From JBMNIZ01 sp050951405 (lineage in GTDB: Bacteria; Bacillota; DULZ01): 64,000 nt of DNA. Shown piece after piece: positions 46,513-55,518 of this stretch. The first letter of the stretch is position 1. Each line of letters begins with the position of its first letter. The notes under the pieces are model-generated. The model was not told the origin of the DNA, did not search any database, and worked only from the letters and a program-made list of their open reading frames with translations. The position numbers were made by a program, and so were the translations under genes. The DNA lies in assembly GCA_050951405.1 (NCBI GenBank), contig JBMNIZ010000008.1:65698-129697 (forward strand), in the 5' to 3' direction.

Positions 46513-48129
46513 CTATTCCTCCCGGAGAAATTCCAGGAAGGGCTTTTCCAATCCTACCAATGCATTCACCATTAATTCCACCAATCCTCCATAGTGGATA
46601 TTATACTTGTCTGTAGCCTCGTAATACTCCAGTAAGTCCCGAATGGTTCCTTTACAGTTGGAACAAGGAGCACAGACATATTTGGGAATTTCTGTTTTTT
46701 CCACTTCCCCTTGGAAAGCATCCAAGATTTGCTTAAACTTCATCCGAGCACTGACCTTGTTCCGAAATTCAGGGAAATTCATGGAGTTCATGATGGCAAA
46801 GCCGCTGCCGCCACCACAGCAATAATTGTAAACTCCGTGGGGAGTCATTTCCCTGAACTGGGGACAGATGGCGCGGAGAATTTCCCTCTGGGGCTGCACT
46901 ATCCCCATGGCCCTGACCACATTGCAGGGGTCATGGAGGGTGACGGGAAAGTTGTTTTTGCTGGGGTCAAATTGCAGCTTTTTATCCCTGACCAGCTCCC
47001 AAAGGAGAGGCAGACAGCTTTCCCGGGGAATATAATCTTTGGAAGTGACAACCCTGTCCATGCTCACGGCGGCGGCCCGGTGAGCGTGGCCGCATTCCCC
47101 AATGATTATCCGGCGAACCCCCAATTCCCGGGCCGCTTTAAACTGCTGCAATGCCACCTGACGGGCCATCCCGTCATCATACCAAATGCCGTAATTGACA
47201 TTGTCATAGCCGATGATCTCCGTGCTCAAGGTCCAATCCAATCCCGCCTCTTCGAAAAGAATGGCAAAGGCTGCGGGGTTTTCCGGCCAGGCCATAAATT
47301 CCCCCGCATTATGGGTCAGCAGGATGTCCGCTCCCTTTTTATCCAGGGGAAACTTGATTTTTTTCCCAGTCAATTCTTCAATTTCTTCTTCGATGAACTC
47401 CAGCATATCCAAAAGGGCCGGCTTGGTAATACCCGTACTGGATCCCGTGGCCAACTGGAGTACGGTTCCTTTTTCGTGGAGGGGCTTGGGAGCAATTCCC
47501 AGCTCCTGGCTGAAAATCTTCCGGATTTCCCTTGCCAAAAGGGCGTTGTCCAAACCTAAAGGACAAGTCTGGGCACAACGCCGGCACAGGTTGCAGCGAT
47601 AGGCCAGTTCTCCCAGACGGGCAATAGTTTCCCAGTTAATCTGGATATCGCCCCCGGTCCATTTCTCCAAAAACTTGTTGCCTCCGCCCCGGTATTTTTT
47701 TATGATAGATCGAAAAGCCTCCGAGCGGAAAAGAGGTCGATAAATTTCATTCCTGTTGCTGGCCAAATAAACATGACAGGCTTCAGAACAAGTGTTGCAC
47801 TTGGCGCAGTATTCAAAGGAAAGAAGCAACGGCTGAAGAAAATTCCTGTTGGTTTCTGCGGAAAAAGTTTTCTCCAGGCCGCTCAAAAAGCCTTTCACCA
47901 ACCGTTCCTCTTCTTCCTTGGTTTTAGGCCGAACCAAAGTCTCAATGCCAACATAGCCATCCAGTGACGCACAATGATTTTTCTTCCACTCATCTTTTGT
48001 CTCAGCAAAAGAAGGCTCCATCCCCGGCCCGTCATAAGGAGCAGGCAGCTCCATCAGTTTTTCCAGCTTGACCAATTGTTCGCAATCTCTGCTTAAATCT
48101 TTAGGCCTGATATCTTGGTTGTTTGCCAT
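46513..48129 (-). CDS. DsrK/HdrD-like iron-sulfur oxidoreductase, second copy
   Basis: 538 residues, the same length as the DsrK at 58909. The N-terminus has two [4Fe-4S] motifs (CAKCNTCSEAC and CNLCRRCAQTC). The C-terminal CCG domains show LHDPCNVVRAMGI, NYCCGGGSGFAIM and CAPCSNCKGT, the site thought to bind the special catalytic [4Fe-4S] cluster in HdrD/DsrK. It is paired with a DsrM-like cytochrome b just upstream. It probably oxidises menaquinol and reduces a heterodisulfide or trisulfide substrate in the cytoplasm, such as DsrC. Confidence 0.88.
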   Translation of the reverse strand: MANNQDIRPKDLSRDCEQLVKLEKLMELPAPYDGPGMEPSFAETKDEWKKNHCASLDGYVGIETLVRPKTKEEEERLVKGFLSGLEKTFSAETNRNFLQPLLLSFEYCAKCNTCSEACHVYLASNRNEIYRPLFRSEAFRSIIKKYRGGGNKFLEKWTGGDIQINWETIARLGELAYRCNLCRRCAQTCPLGLDNALLAREIRKIFSQELGIAPKPLHEKGTVLQLATGSSTGITKPALLDMLEFIEEEIEELTGKKIKFPLDKKGADILLTHNAGEFMAWPENPAAFAILFEEAGLDWTLSTEIIGYDNVNYGIWYDDGMARQVALQQFKAARELGVRRIIIGECGHAHRAAAVSMDRVVTSKDYIPRESCLPLLWELVRDKKLQFDPSKNNFPVTLHDPCNVVRAMGIVQPQREILRAICPQFREMTPHGVYNYCCGGGSGFAIMNSMNFPEFRNKVSARMKFKQILDAFQGEVEKTEIPKYVCAPCSNCKGTIRDLLEYYEATDKYNIHYGGLVELMVNALVGLEKPFLEFLREE

Positions 48130-48150
48130 TTCCTTTTTCCCTCCCCCACT

Positions 48151-49059
48151 TTATTGACCTTGGGCTGTCTGATCCGGGCTTTGGTAATGAGAAGCTGACC
48201 AAGTCTTACTCGGTTTCACGGCAGATGCTTCTTCCACCTTTTGCATAATGGCACTGCCAGGCAAATTAGGCTCGTTTTCCCAAAGCACTTTATGGTAAGT
48301 AAAATATTTGCCCACATAATGGCTCATCTTGGAAGTCGGGATATAAACCAGCAAAATACCTAAGAGAATCACATGAAGAATGACCAAAGCACCGGCCTCA
48401 AATCCCTGGAAAGTCAGGATCAGCCGCATTCTCTCCCGGGCCAGGATGAACAACGGATCCCCGGTCCAGATGAGGATGCCGGTAGCAACCACGCTGAAGA
48501 TCAGCAATAAATTAAAATACTCTTGGGGGCTGGTATATCTTTGCAAAGAGGCATCAAAAATACGTTTGCAAAACAGACTTCCTGAACCAAAAGCCACCAG
48601 AATAGCACCCAGGGCCCCGGTGCAAAGGGTCAGATAATGAATGAGCACCGCCCACCAATGGGCATTGACGGTAGAACCGACAGTTATGGGCAAACCGGCA
48701 AGTTCCGTAATGGCTCCCACGAATAAAAGAATCGCCCAGGCCCCTAACAAGTAAATGCCCAGGTGCAGAGCATAGGAAAGCCACCATAAGGGTCTTTGAT
48801 TATTGAAAAGATTTTTGATAAAAAGCATCTCTTTGAGCATTTCTTTCAGTTCCCCGACCAGGGAGATTTTCCTGGGTTTTTCCCACCAGAGAGTCTCTTC
48901 ATAGTAGGAACCGCCGTACTCTCCCCTTCCCGCCTCTTTGGGTACCGGATAGAGTTCCCAACGGGAATGCATGGGCATGGTTGCATATTTCCAGACCTTG
49001 ACCAAGGTAAAGATAATAAATGATAAAACAGTGATATAGATAAAAATTACCAGCAGCAC
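48151..49059 (-). CDS. DsrM-like cytochrome b membrane subunit, second copy
   Basis: About 302 residues from GTG 49059, which overlaps the preceding stop codon (TAGTG) and follows GGAGGGGGG by 7 bases. Five or six membrane segments (residues 1-25, 90-115, 135-160, 180-205, 220-245) with histidines positioned as in the NarI/DsrM family. Translation coupling to the amidase gene is clear. It should carry b haems and menaquinol-exchange sites, serving the DsrK-like partner next to it. Confidence 0.85.
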   Translation of the reverse strand: MLLVIFIYITVLSFIIFTLVKVWKYATMPMHSRWELYPVPKEAGRGEYGGSYYEETLWWEKPRKISLVGELKEMLKEMLFIKNLFNNQRPLWWLSYALHLGIYLLGAWAILLFVGAITELAGLPITVGSTVNAHWWAVLIHYLTLCTGALGAILVAFGSGSLFCKRIFDASLQRYTSPQEYFNLLLIFSVVATGILIWTGDPLFILARERMRLILTFQGFEAGALVILHVILLGILLVYIPTSKMSHYVGKYFTYHKVLWENEPNLPGSAIMQKVEEASAVKPSKTWSASHYQSPDQTAQGQ

Positions 49060-50498
49060 TAGATAACCCCCCTCCAGTTTGAAGTTGAATAGATGAAACC
49101 TTCTTTCTTTTTTTGCTTGTAACTTCTTGCAGCAGCCACCAGTCTGACAGCCCATTCCGGCTGGCTTAAGGCATGAATATGGGTAAAAGAGGCGAAAACA
49201 TTTTTATAAATAAGGCCATCTGCGTTTTTGTCAAAACCATGACCCCTTTTCACGCGAAAAGCGAATTCCACCAGCTCATGATCCAGATTTCGCAAACGGG
49301 AGCGATGGAATTCATGCCCTTTCACCAAGCTACCCTTGCTAAAATAGGGATTGGAAAGGACTGTCTCCATCACCGTGTAACCGTGTCCCCGAGGCTTGGA
49401 ATCCAGGCTCACTTCAAAAGGCAATGCTCCCACCATGGGATACCTGTTGCCATCCACATCAATCCCCCTGCTCAAGTAAAGAAGCCCGCCTCCTTCAGCA
49501 TAAACCGGCAGTCCCTTCTCAATTTCCCGGGAAAGCTGCTCCCGAAAGACTTTGTTTTCCGCCAACCTGGCAGCAAAAATTTCGGGCTGCCCTCCTCCGA
49601 TCAATAGGCCGTCCAGTTCCGGCAGATTGGCATCTCCCATGGAATTCAAGTAGCAGAGGCTAGCCCCTGCTTTTTCCAGGGCCTCCAGGTTTTCCGGGTA
49701 ATAAAAATTAAAAGCTTGGTCCCGGATCACCCCGATGGAGGGAGGAAATTGAGAAACCAAGGGGAACGGCTCTCCTGTATCCTTCAGTTCCAGGGGGAAA
49801 GCCTGGCCCGCAATGCTCAAAATCTCATCCAGATCAAAATTGTCCTCCACCAGACAGCTTAACCGGGAGAAAAAATCCTCCAGTTCTTCACTTTCCCCGG
49901 CTGACATCAAGCCCAAATGCCGTCCGGGAATGGTCAAATTACCATCTCGAGGAAGAAAACCCACCACGGGAATATGGCAATATTTAGCAATGGATTCCAC
50001 CAGCCTGGCCCGATGGCGGGGGCGGGAAACATTGTTGAGAATCACCCCGGCGATTCTGATCTCCGGATCAAATTTTTGGAAACCCATGACCAATGCCGCT
50101 GCGCTCCGGCTCATGCGCTGGCAGTCCAGAACCAACAGAACAGGGGCTTCTATTTTTTTGGCAATCTGGGCGGTACTCCCATTGCCTTCCAGATCCATCC
50201 CATCATAAAAGCCCATGGCCCCTTCCACTACTGCCAGGTGAGCATCGGAGGCCGCCTGGATCAGGGAACGCTTAATATCTTCATCATCCAGCAGAAAGCT
50301 GTCCAAATTGCGACAGGTCCGGCCCGCTGCAGCAGAAAGCCAGCTCGGATCGATGTAATCAGGGCCCTTCTTGAAGGGCTGAACCCGGTATCCCTGTTTT
50401 TTCAGGGCACCGAGCAATCCAATGGTGATGGTGGTCTTGCCTGAACGGCCTTGAGGCGCAGCAATGACCAAACGCGGTATATTTTTGGCAATGGTCAT
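49059..50498 (-). CDS. dsrN: CbiA-family siroheme/cobyrinate amidase (DsrN-like) lacking the usual glutaminase cysteine
   Basis: 479 residues. The N-terminal ATP-binding part has APQGRSGKTTITIGLL and KGPDYIDPSW, VVEGAMGFYDG. The C-terminal GATase domain shows the sequence YAEGGGLLYLSRG where CbiA and CobB normally have YAECGGL, so the nucleophilic Cys is Gly here; the DNA reads GAA GGA GGC GGG. The His of the triad is seen in HIHALS. In dsr clusters such a protein, DsrN, amidates siroheme to siroamide. Without the Cys it may use free ammonia. Position in the dsr locus supports DsrN over cobalamin synthesis. Confidence 0.82.
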   Translation of the reverse strand: MTIAKNIPRLVIAAPQGRSGKTTITIGLLGALKKQGYRVQPFKKGPDYIDPSWLSAAAGRTCRNLDSFLLDDEDIKRSLIQAASDAHLAVVEGAMGFYDGMDLEGNGSTAQIAKKIEAPVLLVLDCQRMSRSAAALVMGFQKFDPEIRIAGVILNNVSRPRHRARLVESIAKYCHIPVVGFLPRDGNLTIPGRHLGLMSAGESEELEDFFSRLSCLVEDNFDLDEILSIAGQAFPLELKDTGEPFPLVSQFPPSIGVIRDQAFNFYYPENLEALEKAGASLCYLNSMGDANLPELDGLLIGGGQPEIFAARLAENKVFREQLSREIEKGLPVYAEGGGLLYLSRGIDVDGNRYPMVGALPFEVSLDSKPRGHGYTVMETVLSNPYFSKGSLVKGHEFHRSRLRNLDHELVEFAFRVKRGHGFDKNADGLIYKNVFASFTHIHALSQPEWAVRLVAAARSYKQKKKEGFIYSTSNWRGVI

Positions 50499-50541
50499 GA
50501 TAATCCCTCTTTTGTTCTGGATTTAGAAAGGCTTCCGTCTA

Positions 50542-52250
50542 TTATCCCAAGACGGCCCGGGGCAGTCCGTAAACTCCTCCTTGAACATAGGACACATCCT
50601 CTCGCCCTTCACCCTGCAAAATACGCGCCGCCTCATAAGCCCTGATACCCAACTCGCAAAGGGTTACCACTCTCTTATCCTGGGGCACTTCATGCACCCT
50701 TCCTCTCAATTCATAAAGAGGGATCCGCAGCACTTTGTCGGAAGCCAGGGGCCTATCGTCCGCCTCTTCCGGCGTGCGCACATCCAAAACCACTATCTCT
50801 TCATTGTTTTCTAAAAGACGACAAAATTCCGCAGGTGAAAGGGACCCCATCAAACCTTCTCTTTTATTCTTCAAGGTATTAATCGCATGCAATCCCAGAT
50901 CAATGGGAGTAGCAAAAGGCGGAGCATAGCCCAAATCCAGATTGCTCAGCTGTTCCAAATCTGCACCGAGAGAAATGGCCGTAACGAAGACGTCCAGTCT
51001 TTTCACTATTTCTCCCGTTCCCACCGCCTGGACTCCCAACAGCCGACCTGTTTCCCTGTGCGAGACCAGCTTGATCAGGCCTCCCCCGTGTAAAGGGTGG
51101 TAATGGGCGGAATCAAGGCCGGCCACTAAAACAGTCTCCACCGGATAGCCCAGTTCTCCGGCCTGTTTTTCCGTCAGATCCGGTCCGGCCCGCAGTATAT
51201 TCAAAAGCCTGCATCACCCCGGTCCCCAGGACGCCGGGAAAAGTATCCTCCCGTCCTGCCAGGTTATTCCCGATAACCCGCCCCTGCTTATTGGCCGTGG
51301 AAGCCAGGGGGACGTAGACAGGACGTCCCTGTAATCAGGTGGATGTTTTCAACGCAGTCTCCTCGCTGCATAAATAAACGGGTCGCTGGTCCGTAAGCTT
51401 TGGTCGACAGCGATAGCGCCGGTTGGGACCGATAGCCAGCCCGCTTTCCTCGGGCCAGGTCTACCCTGGCTTTCACCCCACAGGCCAGAATGACCAGAGT
51501 CTGCCTCCAATGACCCCTTTGTCCGTCACTACCCTTTGAACCTTGCCCTCGCTCATTTCCTTCTATAGAGCCGTCAGCTTTTCACCGGTACGGACAACGA
51601 CCCTGTTTTTCTCAAACTCATCCTGCACCAGGCGGGCAATTTCCATCATCCAGCAATCCAGGCAGGAGCTGCTCCTGCATCTCCACCACGGTAACAGTTC
51701 TCTTCGGCCGGGCCAGGGCAGCGGCGGCTTCCAGGCCAATCAGTCCACCGCCAATTATAACAATTTTCTGCGCCCCGATGCTCAGCCAATTTCTGATCAG
51801 CATGGCATCATCAGGGTGATGTAAAACCGTCACCCCGGCCAGAGTCAGTCCCGGGCACAGGAAGGAATGATGGGCTCCGCCGCCGGTAGCCAGCACCAAT
51901 TCGTCATAAGGTATTTTACTCCTGACATTGTCTGCCTGGTTAAAGACTAGAATTTCTTTACTATCCCTCAGGATACTCTCTGCTACAGTGCCAGTCAAGA
52001 AACGAATATTCTTCTCTCCGGCAAAATACTCAATGGTACGGGGAATGCCGGAAGCAGTGGAAATCAATTCTTCCACTCCGCTGACCATACCCTCCAAAAA
52101 AAGGGGGAGCCCGCAACTGCCATATGAAACCAGGCTCCCTTTTTCAATCACGGTAATCTCAGCATCCGGCAATAAACGCCGGGCCCGGGCCGCTGCCTTG
52201 GGTCCTGTGGCCACCCCGCCTACGACAACAATTTTCTTGCTTGTAGGCAT
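50542..52250 (-). pseudogene. CoA-disulfide reductase/rhodanese fusion, central part frame-disrupted
   Basis: The ends are clear. From ATG 52250: an FAD-binding start IVVVGGVATGPKAAARARRL and the catalytic SYGSCGLPLF, as in CoA-disulfide reductase, with the NAD motif IVIIGGGLIGLEAAAAL. From 51204 to 50542: the dimerisation domain and a C-terminal rhodanese domain with EIVVLDVRTPEEAD and the candidate active-site Cys in VVTLCELGIRAYEA. Between 51205 and 51620 the frame shifts at least four times, and the pieces (QGRVIGNNLAGRED, LGTGVMQAF) are recognisable in different frames. Total span fits a 565-residue fusion. It sits between dsrC and dsrN. Decay or sequence error are both possible. Confidence 0.75.
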
Positions 52251-52288
52251 TTTCTATCCTCCCATCAGCAGGCGAAGTTTTTGATATC

Positions 52289-52606
52289 TTACACGCAACC
52301 CGTGGGCTTGGGTAAACCGGCAATTTTACAAGCACCTTTAGCAGGTCCGCTGGGGAAAAGCTCATAAATATAATTCAGCTTGAATCCCGTATCTTTACAA
52401 AGTTTCCGGACCATAGGGGCAATGCCAAACTGCTTGTAATAATCATTCAGGTAATTGATCACCTTCCAGTGATCCTCGGTCAGCTCCTCAACTTCTTCAG
52501 TCTTGGCGAGAAACTCAGCCAGCTTCTCATCCCAAAGAGAGGGGTCAGTAATAAAACCATCCTCATCCACTTCAATTTGTTGCCCTTCATACTCGACAAA
52601 TGCCAA
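52289..52606 (-). CDS. dsrC: DsrC, sulfite reductase sulfur carrier protein
   Basis: 105 residues from TTG 52606, which lies 6 bases after AGGAGGTG. DsrC takes the sulfur from sulfite reduction as a trisulfide between two cysteines on its C-terminal arm. Both are present: the arm ends CKIAGLPKPTGCV, with cysteines 11 positions apart and the last one penultimate. The N-terminal DEDGFITDPSLWDEKLAEFLA and EDHWKVINYLNDYYKQFG are the family signature. It is downstream of dsrABD and a ferredoxin. Confidence 0.96.
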   Translation of the reverse strand: MAFVEYEGQQIEVDEDGFITDPSLWDEKLAEFLAKTEEVEELTEDHWKVINYLNDYYKQFGIAPMVRKLCKDTGFKLNYIYELFPSGPAKGACKIAGLPKPTGCV

Positions 52607-52637
52607 TGAAAGCACCTCCTGAAATATTTTTTAAAAT

Positions 52638-52820
52638 TTATAATTCCTGTATGCTGATGGAACCGGTGGAGCAGGCTTCCACACAACTTTCACAACCCAT
52701 ACAATCATCGCCGACTACTTCCACTACCCCATCCACCACTTCTAAAATATCTGCCGGGCAGACTTCTACGCAATCACCGCAGCCGGTACAGGTATCCGGG
52801 TTAACATTGACAAGATACAT
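52638..52820 (-). CDS. 2[4Fe-4S] ferredoxin of the dsr locus
   Basis: 60 residues with two cluster motifs (CTGCGDCVEVCP and CMGCESCVEAC), a small low-potential ferredoxin. It lies between dsrD and dsrC. It probably supplies or takes electrons in sulfite reduction; the exact partner is inferred. Confidence 0.9.
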   Translation of the reverse strand: MYLVNVNPDTCTGCGDCVEVCPADILEVVDGVVEVVGDDCMGCESCVEACSTGSISIQEL

Positions 52821-52853
52821 AGCTGTTTTCTCCTTCCATATAAAATAGAAAGA

Positions 52854-52893
52854 CGGGCCGCCTTAACAAAGGAGGTTCAGGTAGGGCGGCCCG
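52854..52893 (-). terminator. Hairpin between dsrD and the ferredoxin gene
   Basis: Perfect 9-bp stem (CGGGCCGCC / GGCGGCCCG), 22-base loop, followed on the minus strand by TCTTTCTATTTT. The tail is only partly T, so this may be a leaky terminator or a processing site between dsrABD and fd-dsrC. Confidence 0.6.
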
Positions 52894-52925
52894 CCTCTTG
52901 CAATGGGAAAAGTTTGTAGAGATTA

Positions 52926-53120
52926 CTACTTCAATTTAACGTACGATGTTCCCAGATAGAGGAACTCAATCAAGTCTTCCTTGGCCAGTTCTTTCACCAC
53001 ATTATCAACTAGCTTCTTTTTTTCTCCCAGAGCATCGGCAATGTCCCTACTTTTCGCCTTGTCGACTGTTTGAAGATAAGCAATGACTCGTTCTCGCAAA
53101 TCCTGGTCAGTCTCAGCCAC
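52926..53120 (-). CDS. dsrD: DsrD, winged-helix protein of the dsr operon
   Basis: 64 residues from GTG 53120 with GGGGGTGA upstream. DsrD has a winged-helix fold (VDKAKSRDIADALGEKKKLV, then VVKELAKEDLIEFLYLG) and stimulates DsrAB turnover; it marks the reductive type of Dsr. It follows dsrB by 12 bases, the classical dsrABD order. Confidence 0.95.
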   Translation of the reverse strand: MAETDQDLRERVIAYLQTVDKAKSRDIADALGEKKKLVDNVVKELAKEDLIEFLYLGTSYVKLK

Positions 53121-53132
53121 TATTTTCACCCC

Positions 53133-54207
53133 CTACCAACGGAAATTGGTAGTGGTACGGAAGGTCGGCACGGAGAAAATAAAATCGTCAATGTGCTTGT
53201 CACTAAAGGGTATACCGGTTTTCTTGAAGAAACTCTCCCAACCGATCCTTTCGATCCACTGCCCTACCCGCTCTCCCTTTCTCGCATCCTTAATCCAGAC
53301 CTCCACGATGCTATCCGAACGGCCCCCACCACTTCCGGCCAGCGAGGCGGGTTGTTGGGAAGGAAAGGAATGGCCAGAGCGGGAAAAAGCCGGAGCTGTC
53401 TCGAGCATTGGAAACCTTCCCTCCTACCAGAATGGCCAAGCCGTCGTTCACCGGATCGAGAATTTCCATGGCCGGGCACATGGTGTAGCAGTTGCCGCAC
53501 AGAACATACACCTTTCCTCATTCAGCTTGACGCTCTTGTTCTTAGGATCCGGCCTGATCGCCGCCGTTGGGACAGCTGGCAATCAAGGTGCGGGATCTCG
53601 CAAGTCTTGGGCAGTCTTTCATGGTCAATCCTGGGTACCGTCCGGTGGATGCCAAGGATGGCGATATCCGAGCAGTGCACGGCCCCGCACATATTCAGAG
53701 CAGCAGGCCAGGGCTATCCGCAGCTTGGCTGGTAAATCCATGTTGACAAAATGCTCATAAAGATCGTCCATCACTGCCTTCACGATACCGGAAGCATCGG
53801 TGGCGGGAGTATGGCAGTGCACCCAGCCCTGGGTATGGACAATATTGCTCAGAGGAATTGCCGGTCCCGCCAACAGGCAGCCCTTTCTCCTTCAGCGCTT
53901 GCAGCAGAGGTTCCAGCTTATCCTGATCCGATACCAGGAATTCGATATTGTTCCGGCTGGTAAATCTTAAATGCCCTCCGCAAAATTCATCAGCCAGATT
54001 GCAAATCTCCCGGATAAAATCTATGCTAACCAAACGGGACGAGCCCACGCGGACGCTGTAGAGTTCGGCGCCGCTTTCGGCAACGTGCTTTAGTACCCCA
54101 GGCTTGATGATTTCGTGATACTTCCATTTTCCATAATTCTCTTTAATTATAGGCGGCAACATTTCCCTAAAATCTGGGGGTCCAATATCTGTTCTGGCTT
54201 TGGCCAA
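53133..54207 (-). pseudogene. dsrB: Dissimilatory sulfite reductase beta subunit DsrB, frame-disrupted
   Basis: From TTG 54207 (GAGAGGTG 6 bases upstream) about 110 residues read cleanly, including LVSIDFIREICNLADEFCGGH and the start of the sulfite reductase repeat. Then the frame breaks near 53870 (an extra C) and about seven more times down to 53190. All parts expected of DsrB are found in pieces: CCSEYVRG or, with one base shifted, CSNMCGAVHCSD; IRPDPKNKSV; CGNCYTMCPAMEILDP; and the C-terminal DKHIDDFIFSVPTFRTTT. Total span gives about 358 residues, a normal DsrB. As dsrA, dsrD and dsrC are intact, sequence error is likely here. Homopolymers explain only some of the indels. Confidence 0.88.
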
Positions 54208-54260
54208 AGTAATCACCTCTCCCAAAATTATTCAAGTCGATTTTGCGGCAAACAACTTTT

Positions 54261-55457
54261 TTACTTGTTGGCTCCTTCCACCTCATCAGGCTGCCAGAAG
54301 ATGTATGGGTTGGCCCTGGGTTGATAAACCATCTGAGGTACCGGCGGCAAGCCGACGGCTCGCAGGAATTCTCCCATACCTTTGCGATAGATGAGTTCTC
54401 CCACTCTTTCCCGCATCTTGCCGTTCTCATCCCACCACTCCCAGATCTTCTCCAACAATTCCTTTACTTCCGTATAGGGAGGTTCCATCTTCATAAAGGG
54501 CACGATGACCCAGGACAAGAAGGCGGATTGCAAGATGGTGGCCTTGCCTCCGATAAGAATAGTGGCACCCTTTTCGGACCCTACGCTGAGCGCTTTAGGC
54601 ATCTTATTAATGCAGTGCATGCAGCGGGTGCAGTCTTCCACTTTCAATTTCAATTCCTGGGACTGCTCGTCATATTCCAGGCATTTAGTAGGACAGTAAT
54701 CGGTCACTTCTCCCTTAATATCCATGCCATTAGCTGCATATTTCTTCACTTCCGCTTGGTCAATGCGCAAGCTGTCCCGCCAGGTGCCGATGATGGAAAA
54801 ATCCGCCCGGGCGATGGAAGCCACGCAGTCATTGGGGCAACCGGCAATCTTGATCTTAAACTTATAAGGCCACATGGGGCGATGGAGCTCATCCTGGTAG
54901 GTGTGCGTCAAATCATTGCAAAGATCCAGGGTGTCAAAGCAAGCATACTCACACCGCGCCGGTCCCACACAGGCACTGGGTGTACGCAAGTCGGAACCGG
55001 ATCCGCCCAGGTCAAAACCTTTTTCACTCAACTCATCAAAACAGGGCTGCAGTTGCTCCGTTTGGGTGCCCAAGAGGATGATGTCACCTGTAGAACCGTG
55101 AAAGTTCGTCAGGCCGCTACCCCTTTTTTCCCAAATGTCGCAAATGGTGCGCAGCGCTTCGGTGGTATAGAACCAGCCGCTGGGCTGATTTACCCGCATG
55201 GTGTGGAATTCAGTCACTCCTGGGAATTCTTCCGGCAAATTGGTATACCGGCCAATTACGCCGCCGCCATAGCCACGCACTCCCACAATGCCACCGTGTT
55301 TCCAGTGTCCCACTTTGTCTTCGTAGGAGCGTTCCAGCAATCCTAGTAGATCGTTGGCACTTTCATTTTTTTCCGCTGCTTGCTTTAACTGTTTGACAAA
55401 ACTCGGCCATGGGCCCTTTTCCAATTCATCAAGCAAAGGCGTTTTGTGTTGGGTCAT
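54261..55457 (-). CDS. dsrA: Dissimilatory sulfite reductase alpha subunit
   Basis: 398 residues. DsrA with DsrB binds siroheme and [4Fe-4S] clusters and reduces sulfite by six electrons. Motifs: SACVGPARCEYACFDTLDLC and KIAGCPNDCVAS bind the siroheme-linked cluster; an inserted ferredoxin domain has CPTKCLEYD and CTRCMHCINKMP. The DELHRPMWPYKFKIK stretch is characteristic of reductive DsrA. The ATG follows GGAGGTGGGAAA. The complete frame contrasts with the broken dsrB after it. Confidence 0.97.
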   Translation of the reverse strand: MTQHKTPLLDELEKGPWPSFVKQLKQAAEKNESANDLLGLLERSYEDKVGHWKHGGIVGVRGYGGGVIGRYTNLPEEFPGVTEFHTMRVNQPSGWFYTTEALRTICDIWEKRGSGLTNFHGSTGDIILLGTQTEQLQPCFDELSEKGFDLGGSGSDLRTPSACVGPARCEYACFDTLDLCNDLTHTYQDELHRPMWPYKFKIKIAGCPNDCVASIARADFSIIGTWRDSLRIDQAEVKKYAANGMDIKGEVTDYCPTKCLEYDEQSQELKLKVEDCTRCMHCINKMPKALSVGSEKGATILIGGKATILQSAFLSWVIVPFMKMEPPYTEVKELLEKIWEWWDENGKMRERVGELIYRKGMGEFLRAVGLPPVPQMVYQPRANPYIFWQPDEVEGANK

Positions 55458-55518
55458 TTTCCCACCTCCATAATTTTTTGCAGTATAATGACGTCTTCAT
55501 GACAGGCGGCTCTAATTA

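Noticed and set aside
54243..55346. 367-residue plus-strand ORF opposite dsrA
   Set aside because: Antisense shadow; dsrA motifs on the minus strand are unambiguous.
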